Shown: positions 5,358-8,203 of the stretch, piece by piece
Position numbering within the stretch: position 1 is the stretch's first letter
How the letters are laid out: every line of letters begins with the position of its first letter
Source of the DNA: an uncultured Acidimicrobiaceae bacterium
GTDB lineage: Bacteria > Actinomycetota > Acidimicrobiia > Acidimicrobiales > Ilumatobacteraceae
NCBI GenBank assembly: GCA_903919215.1
Contig: CAIXHI010000081.1
Coordinates: 1-8,203, forward strand
Length of the DNA stretch: 8,203 nt
Direction of reading: 5' to 3'
Notes under the pieces: generated by a model
What the model was told of the DNA's origin: nothing
The model's database searches: none
What the model saw: only the letters and a program-made list of their open reading frames with translations
Made by a program: the position numbers and the translations under genes

Positions 5358-6599
5358 ATGTCCGAAGCTTGGATCATCGACGCCGTCCGCACACCCCGCG
5401 GTATCGGCAAGGTCGGCAAGGGCGCCCTCGCCGACATCCACCCGCAGGAGCTGGGTGCCACCGTGCTCAAGGCGCTCGCCGTGCGTAACAACCTCAATAC
5501 CGCCGATGTCGACGACGTGATCTTCGGTTGCAGCACCCAGGTCGGCACCCAGGGTGGCGACCTCGGACGTATGGCGTTGCTCTCGGCCGGTTACGAGCAG
5601 GTCGTCAGCGGCGTCACGCTCGACCGCTTCTGCGGTTCGGGCATCACTGCCACCAACCTCGCCGCTGCCTCGATCATGGCCGGCTTCGAAGATGTCGTCA
5701 TCGCCGGCGGCGCCGAGATGATGTCGTCCTATGCCGCCAACGCTCACCCGGCAGCGCGTGGTCCGTTCATGGACGCTGGTAACGAGGTGCTGCGTGCGCT
5801 GCACCCGCAGACCAACCAGGGCGTTGCTGGCGACGCGATCGCCTCGCTGGAAGGTATCTCCCGTCAGGCGCTCGACGAGCTCGCGCTCGAGTCGCAGCGC
5901 CGTGCAGCCGTCGCCATCGCCGAGGGTCGCTTCGATCGCAGCCTCGTGCCCGTGTACCGCCCCGACGGCACCCTCGCCCTCGACCGCGAAGAGTTCCCCC
6001 GCCCGCAGACCACGATGGAATCACTTGCCGGCCTCAAGCCGTCGTTCGAGGCCCTCGCCGATGTCGTGCTCAACGAGGCCGGCGACACCTACCGCAGCAT
6101 GGTGCTGCGCAGGTTCCCCGGTCTGGAGATCACCCACGTGCACCACGCTGGCAACTCCAGCGGCGTCGTCGACGGCGCGGCAGCGATCCTGATGACCAGC
6201 CCCGAGTACGCCCGGGCGCACGGTATGAAGCCCCGCGCTCGCGTGCGCGCGGCCGTCAACATGGGCGACGACGCGACGCTGATGCTGAACGCTCCCGGCC
6301 CGGCCGCGCGTAAGGCAGTCGCCAAGGCCGGTCTCACACTCGACGACATCGACCTGTTCGAGGTCAACGAAGCGTTCGCCGTGGTGCCCGAGAAGTTCAT
6401 CCGCGACCTCGGTATCGACCGAGACAAGATCAACGTCAACGGTGGCGCCATCGCCCTCGGTCACCCCATCGGCGCCACGGGTGCCCTGTTGATCGGCACG
6501 TTGCTCGATGAGCTCGAGCGTCGCGACCTGCAGTTCGGCCTAGTCACGATGTGCGCCGCCGGTGGCATGGCCCCGGCGATCGTCATCGAGCGGATCTGA
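5358..6599 (+). CDS. Acetyl-CoA C-acyltransferase (thiolase)
   Basis: This 413-aa protein is a canonical thiolase, cleaving a 3-oxoacyl-CoA with free CoA to acetyl-CoA and a shortened acyl-CoA, or condensing in reverse. It starts WIIDAVRTPRGIG, typical of the family. The nucleophile is Cys92 in RFCGSGITATNLA. The second half has NEAF (Asn337-Phe340), GGAIALGHPIGATGA with His369, and the acid/base Cys399 in CAAGGM. All catalytic residues are present and the length is close to the usual 390-400, so it should be active. A strong AAGGAG precedes the ATG. It leads a plus-strand operon with a Cys-less thiolase homologue, starting 8 bases after this stop, and a DUF35 protein. It probably performs the thiolytic step of a beta-oxidation route; degradative rather than biosynthetic use is inferred from the hydratase and CoA-transferases nearby. 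Chain-length preference cannot be read. Confidence 0.95.
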   Translation: MSEAWIIDAVRTPRGIGKVGKGALADIHPQELGATVLKALAVRNNLNTADVDDVIFGCSTQVGTQGGDLGRMALLSAGYEQVVSGVTLDRFCGSGITATNLAAASIMAGFEDVVIAGGAEMMSSYAANAHPAARGPFMDAGNEVLRALHPQTNQGVAGDAIASLEGISRQALDELALESQRRAAVAIAEGRFDRSLVPVYRPDGTLALDREEFPRPQTTMESLAGLKPSFEALADVVLNEAGDTYRSMVLRRFPGLEITHVHHAGNSSGVVDGAAAILMTSPEYARAHGMKPRARVRAAVNMGDDATLMLNAPGPAARKAVAKAGLTLDDIDLFEVNEAFAVVPEKFIRDLGIDRDKINVNGGAIALGHPIGATGALLIGTLLDELERRDLQFGLVTMCAAGGMAPAIVIERI

Positions 6600-6607
6600 C
6601 GACACTC

Positions 6608-7774
6608 ATGTCCCTGCGCGGCGCGGCGTTCATCGCTGGCGCGTACGAACACCCACGACGCGATATCCCCGACCGCACCGTTCCGCAGATTCATGCGGAG
6701 GTCGCGGTCGGGGCGCTCGCCGACGCCGGTCTGACGATGGCCGATGTCGACGCGTACTACTGCGCGGGCGACGCCCCGGGGTTCGGGCCGATCTCGATGG
6801 GGGAGTACCTCGGTCTGCGTTGTCGCACGTACGACAGCACCGAGACCGGCGGTTCGTCGTACCTCGTGCATGTCGGCCATGCCGCAGCGATGATCAAGGC
6901 AGGCCACGCGTCGGTTGCGCTGATCACGTTGGCTGGCACGCCCCGCAACGGTGGAGCGCAGCCGGGCTCATCGGGAGCTGCCCCTGCGCCGGAGAGCGAG
7001 TTCGAGAACCTGTGGGGCGCCACCATCGTGGCGCACTACGCACTCGCCGCACAGCGGCACATGTACGAGTTCGGCACCACCAGTGCGCAGTTGGCGGAGA
7101 TCAAAGTGGCGGCCTCGCTGCACGCGCAGCACAACCCCCACGCCTTCCTCCGCGATGTCGTCACGGTGGAGGAAGTGCTTGCGTCGCCACTCGTGGCTGA
7201 TCCACTGCACCGCATGGACTGTTGCGTGGTCACCGACGGCGGGGGAGCGATTGTGGTGGTCAGCCCCGAGATCGCTGCCACCCTGCCGCGTCGCAGCGTG
7301 AAGCTGCTGGGTCAGGGTGAAGCGGCGAAGGACACCAACCGTGGCCGTATCGACCTGTCGCACACCGGCGCCGTGTGGTCGGGTGCGCGTGCGTTCGCCG
7401 AAGCAGGCGTCACGCCGGCCGATATCGACTACGTGTCCATCTACGACAGCTTCACGATCACGGTGCTCGTCACGATCGAGGATCTCGGGTTCTGTGAGAA
7501 GGGTCAGGGTGGCCGCTTCGTGATGGACGGCGGCCTCGTCGCCCCGTTCGGCCGGCTGCCGTTCAACACCGACGGTGGCGGCTTGTGCAACAACCACCCG
7601 GCCAACCGCGGCGGCATGACCAAGGTGATCGAGGCCGTGCGTCAGCTCCGCGGTGAGGCACATCCTGCGGTGCAGGTACCGAACTGTCAGCTCGCGCTGG
7701 CGCACGGCACCGGTGGCGCGCTCGGCACCCGCCACATGAGCAGCACGCTGATCCTGGGGCAGCCCGATGCCTGA
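6608..7774 (+). CDS. Thiolase-fold protein lacking the nucleophilic Cys (lipid-transfer/Ltp2- or BbsB-like)
   Basis: This 388-aa protein has the thiolase fold but altered catalytic residues. Where canonical thiolases have Cys in CxGSG, it has TGGSS (80-84). NEAF is replaced by YDSF (Tyr279-Phe282). The GHP motif becomes LCNNHPANRGG (326-336), which keeps His330 and has a nearby Cys327. The final CxG becomes AHGTGG, with His366 in place of Cys. This pattern fits the SCP-2/lipid-transfer thiolase-like group, whose members work with DUF35 proteins, either as retro-aldolases (Ltp2) or as the BbsB half of a thiolase complex. Its gene overlaps a DUF35 gene by 8 bp and follows the thiolase by 8 bases, so an obligate complex is likely. 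The ATG at 6608 gives the family N-terminus MSLRGAAFIAG; the ribosome site is weak, suggesting coupling. Aldolase versus thiolase activity is undecided. Confidence 0.88.
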   Translation: MSLRGAAFIAGAYEHPRRDIPDRTVPQIHAEVAVGALADAGLTMADVDAYYCAGDAPGFGPISMGEYLGLRCRTYDSTETGGSSYLVHVGHAAAMIKAGHASVALITLAGTPRNGGAQPGSSGAAPAPESEFENLWGATIVAHYALAAQRHMYEFGTTSAQLAEIKVAASLHAQHNPHAFLRDVVTVEEVLASPLVADPLHRMDCCVVTDGGGAIVVVSPEIAATLPRRSVKLLGQGEAAKDTNRGRIDLSHTGAVWSGARAFAEAGVTPADIDYVSIYDSFTITVLVTIEDLGFCEKGQGGRFVMDGGLVAPFGRLPFNTDGGGLCNNHPANRGGMTKVIEAVRQLRGEAHPAVQVPNCQLALAHGTGGALGTRHMSSTLILGQPDA

Positions 7775-8165
7775 CACACCGTTCTTGCCGACTCGGCCGC
7801 CGCGGCCCACGCTGGAGACCGCCGAGTTCTGGGATGCCTGTGCACAGGGTCGACTGCTCGTGCCCCGCTGCGACGACTGCCACGAGTACATCTGGTATCC
7901 GCGTCTGTTCTGCCCGCACTGCGCATCACCGCGGGTCACGTACACCGAAGTGCGCGGCACCGGAACGGTCTACAGCTTCACGATCATGCGCAAGGGCAAC
8001 GGCCCGTACAAGGAGTTCGCTCCCTACGTGATCGCCTACGTGGAACTCGACGAGGGGGTGCGACTGATGACCAACATCGTCGGCGTGCTCATCGATGATG
8101 TTCACGTGGGGATGCCGGTGAAGGTCGTGTTCGACGAGGCGATCCCGCGCTTCACTGTCGCCTGA
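7767..8165 (+). CDS. DUF35 zinc-ribbon/OB-fold protein, partner of the thiolase-like protein
   Basis: This 132-aa protein has the two-part DUF35 architecture. A short N-terminal helix (TAEFWDACAQGRLLVPRC, 18-35) leads into a rubredoxin-like zinc ribbon with Cys35, Cys38, Cys49 and Cys52. An OB-fold follows from about residue 60: RGTGTVYSFTIMRKGNGPYKE, then APYVIAYVELDEGVRLMTNIVG and a final VKVVFDEAIPRF. All four zinc ligands are present and length is typical. Such proteins bind a thiolase-fold partner and help form its acyl-CoA site, as ChsH2's DUF35 domain does for Ltp2 and BbsA does for BbsB. The ATG overlaps the end of the thiolase-like gene by 8 bp, with GGGG (7756-7759) 7 bases upstream, so the two are made together. 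It is the last gene seen in the plus operon. Function as partner is strongly suggested by context; the reaction is not known. Confidence 0.92.
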   Translation: MPDTPFLPTRPPRPTLETAEFWDACAQGRLLVPRCDDCHEYIWYPRLFCPHCASPRVTYTEVRGTGTVYSFTIMRKGNGPYKEFAPYVIAYVELDEGVRLMTNIVGVLIDDVHVGMPVKVVFDEAIPRFTVA

Positions 8166-8190
8166 CGCGACAAGTCGGCGTTCAGATCCG

Positions 8191-8196
8191 TACAGT
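8191..8196 (+). promoter_or_regulatory. Possible -10 box (TACAGT) for a gene starting just beyond the right edge
   Basis: TACAGT fits TAnnnT and is followed by exactly 7 bases to the end of the window. By the spacing seen at three gene starts here, the next gene would start with ATG or GTG at the first base outside (8204). The 38 bases after the DUF35 stop hold no coding frame or clear terminator. Confidence 0.35.
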
Positions 8197-8203
8197 GCGG
8201 ACC

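Noticed and set aside
8171..8180. CGAC-AA-GTCG mini-hairpin after the DUF35 stop as a terminator
   Set aside because: A 4-bp stem with a 2-base loop and no T-run is not a credible terminator.
1..8203. Glycyl-radical, nuclease, toxin-antitoxin, phage or transposon genes that could signal a novel defence or mobile system
   Set aside because: Every substantial frame with coding bias except the 82-aa ORF belongs to a known acyl-CoA or redox enzyme family; no terminal repeats, integrase, tRNA or array-like repeats were seen.

Overview
GC-rich bacterial DNA, most likely from an actinobacterium. The support is strong G/C at third codon positions, GTG starts, several genes that look leaderless behind a TAnnnT -10 box, and a gene set typical of actinobacterial acyl-CoA catabolism. 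An Acidimicrobiia-type host (Ilumatobacter-like) is a guess from style, not shown by the sequence. No mobile element, RNA gene or CRISPR array was seen.

Layout. Positions 1-135 are a lower-GC intergenic stretch, with a possible gene start leaving the left edge on the minus strand. Positions 136-4368 hold a minus-strand block, in transcription order: a zinc alcohol dehydrogenase (4368-3424), two tandem family III (CaiB/BaiF) CoA-transferase subunits (3422-2193 and 2203-992, 1-bp gap then 11-bp overlap), and an enoyl-CoA hydratase (939-136) that appears to have its own promoter. A 163-bp gap with a perfect 13-bp inverted repeat separates this block from a minus-strand PPOX/flavin-binding split-barrel gene (4996-4532). 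That gene is divergent from the plus-strand block. The shared control region carries an 18-bp perfect palindrome that contains a TAGGCT -10-like box on each strand. The plus block is an unrecognised 82-aa ORF (5046-5294), a canonical thiolase with intact catalytic residues (5358-6599), a thiolase-fold protein lacking the nucleophilic cysteine (6608-7774), and its likely partner, a DUF35 zinc-ribbon/OB-fold protein (7767-8165).

How the genes may work together. The CoA-transferase pair would activate a carboxylic acid by moving CoA from a donor such as succinyl-CoA. The hydratase would add water to the enoyl-CoA and a dehydrogenase would oxidise the alcohol. The thiolase and/or the Cys-less thiolase-DUF35 pair would cleave the C-C bond. 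This part list resembles the beta-oxidation of benzylsuccinate (BbsEF, BbsH, BbsAB) and, for the last pair, the Ltp2/DUF35 aldolases of steroid side-chain breakdown. No acyl-CoA dehydrogenase or SDR lies in the window, and the substrate cannot be read from it. The main points of interest are the asymmetric CoA-transferase pair (one subunit appears to lack the catalytic Asp), the Cys-less thiolase with its zinc-ribbon partner, and a recurrent TAnnnT-N7-RTG start architecture that predicts a gene starting at the first base beyond the right edge.
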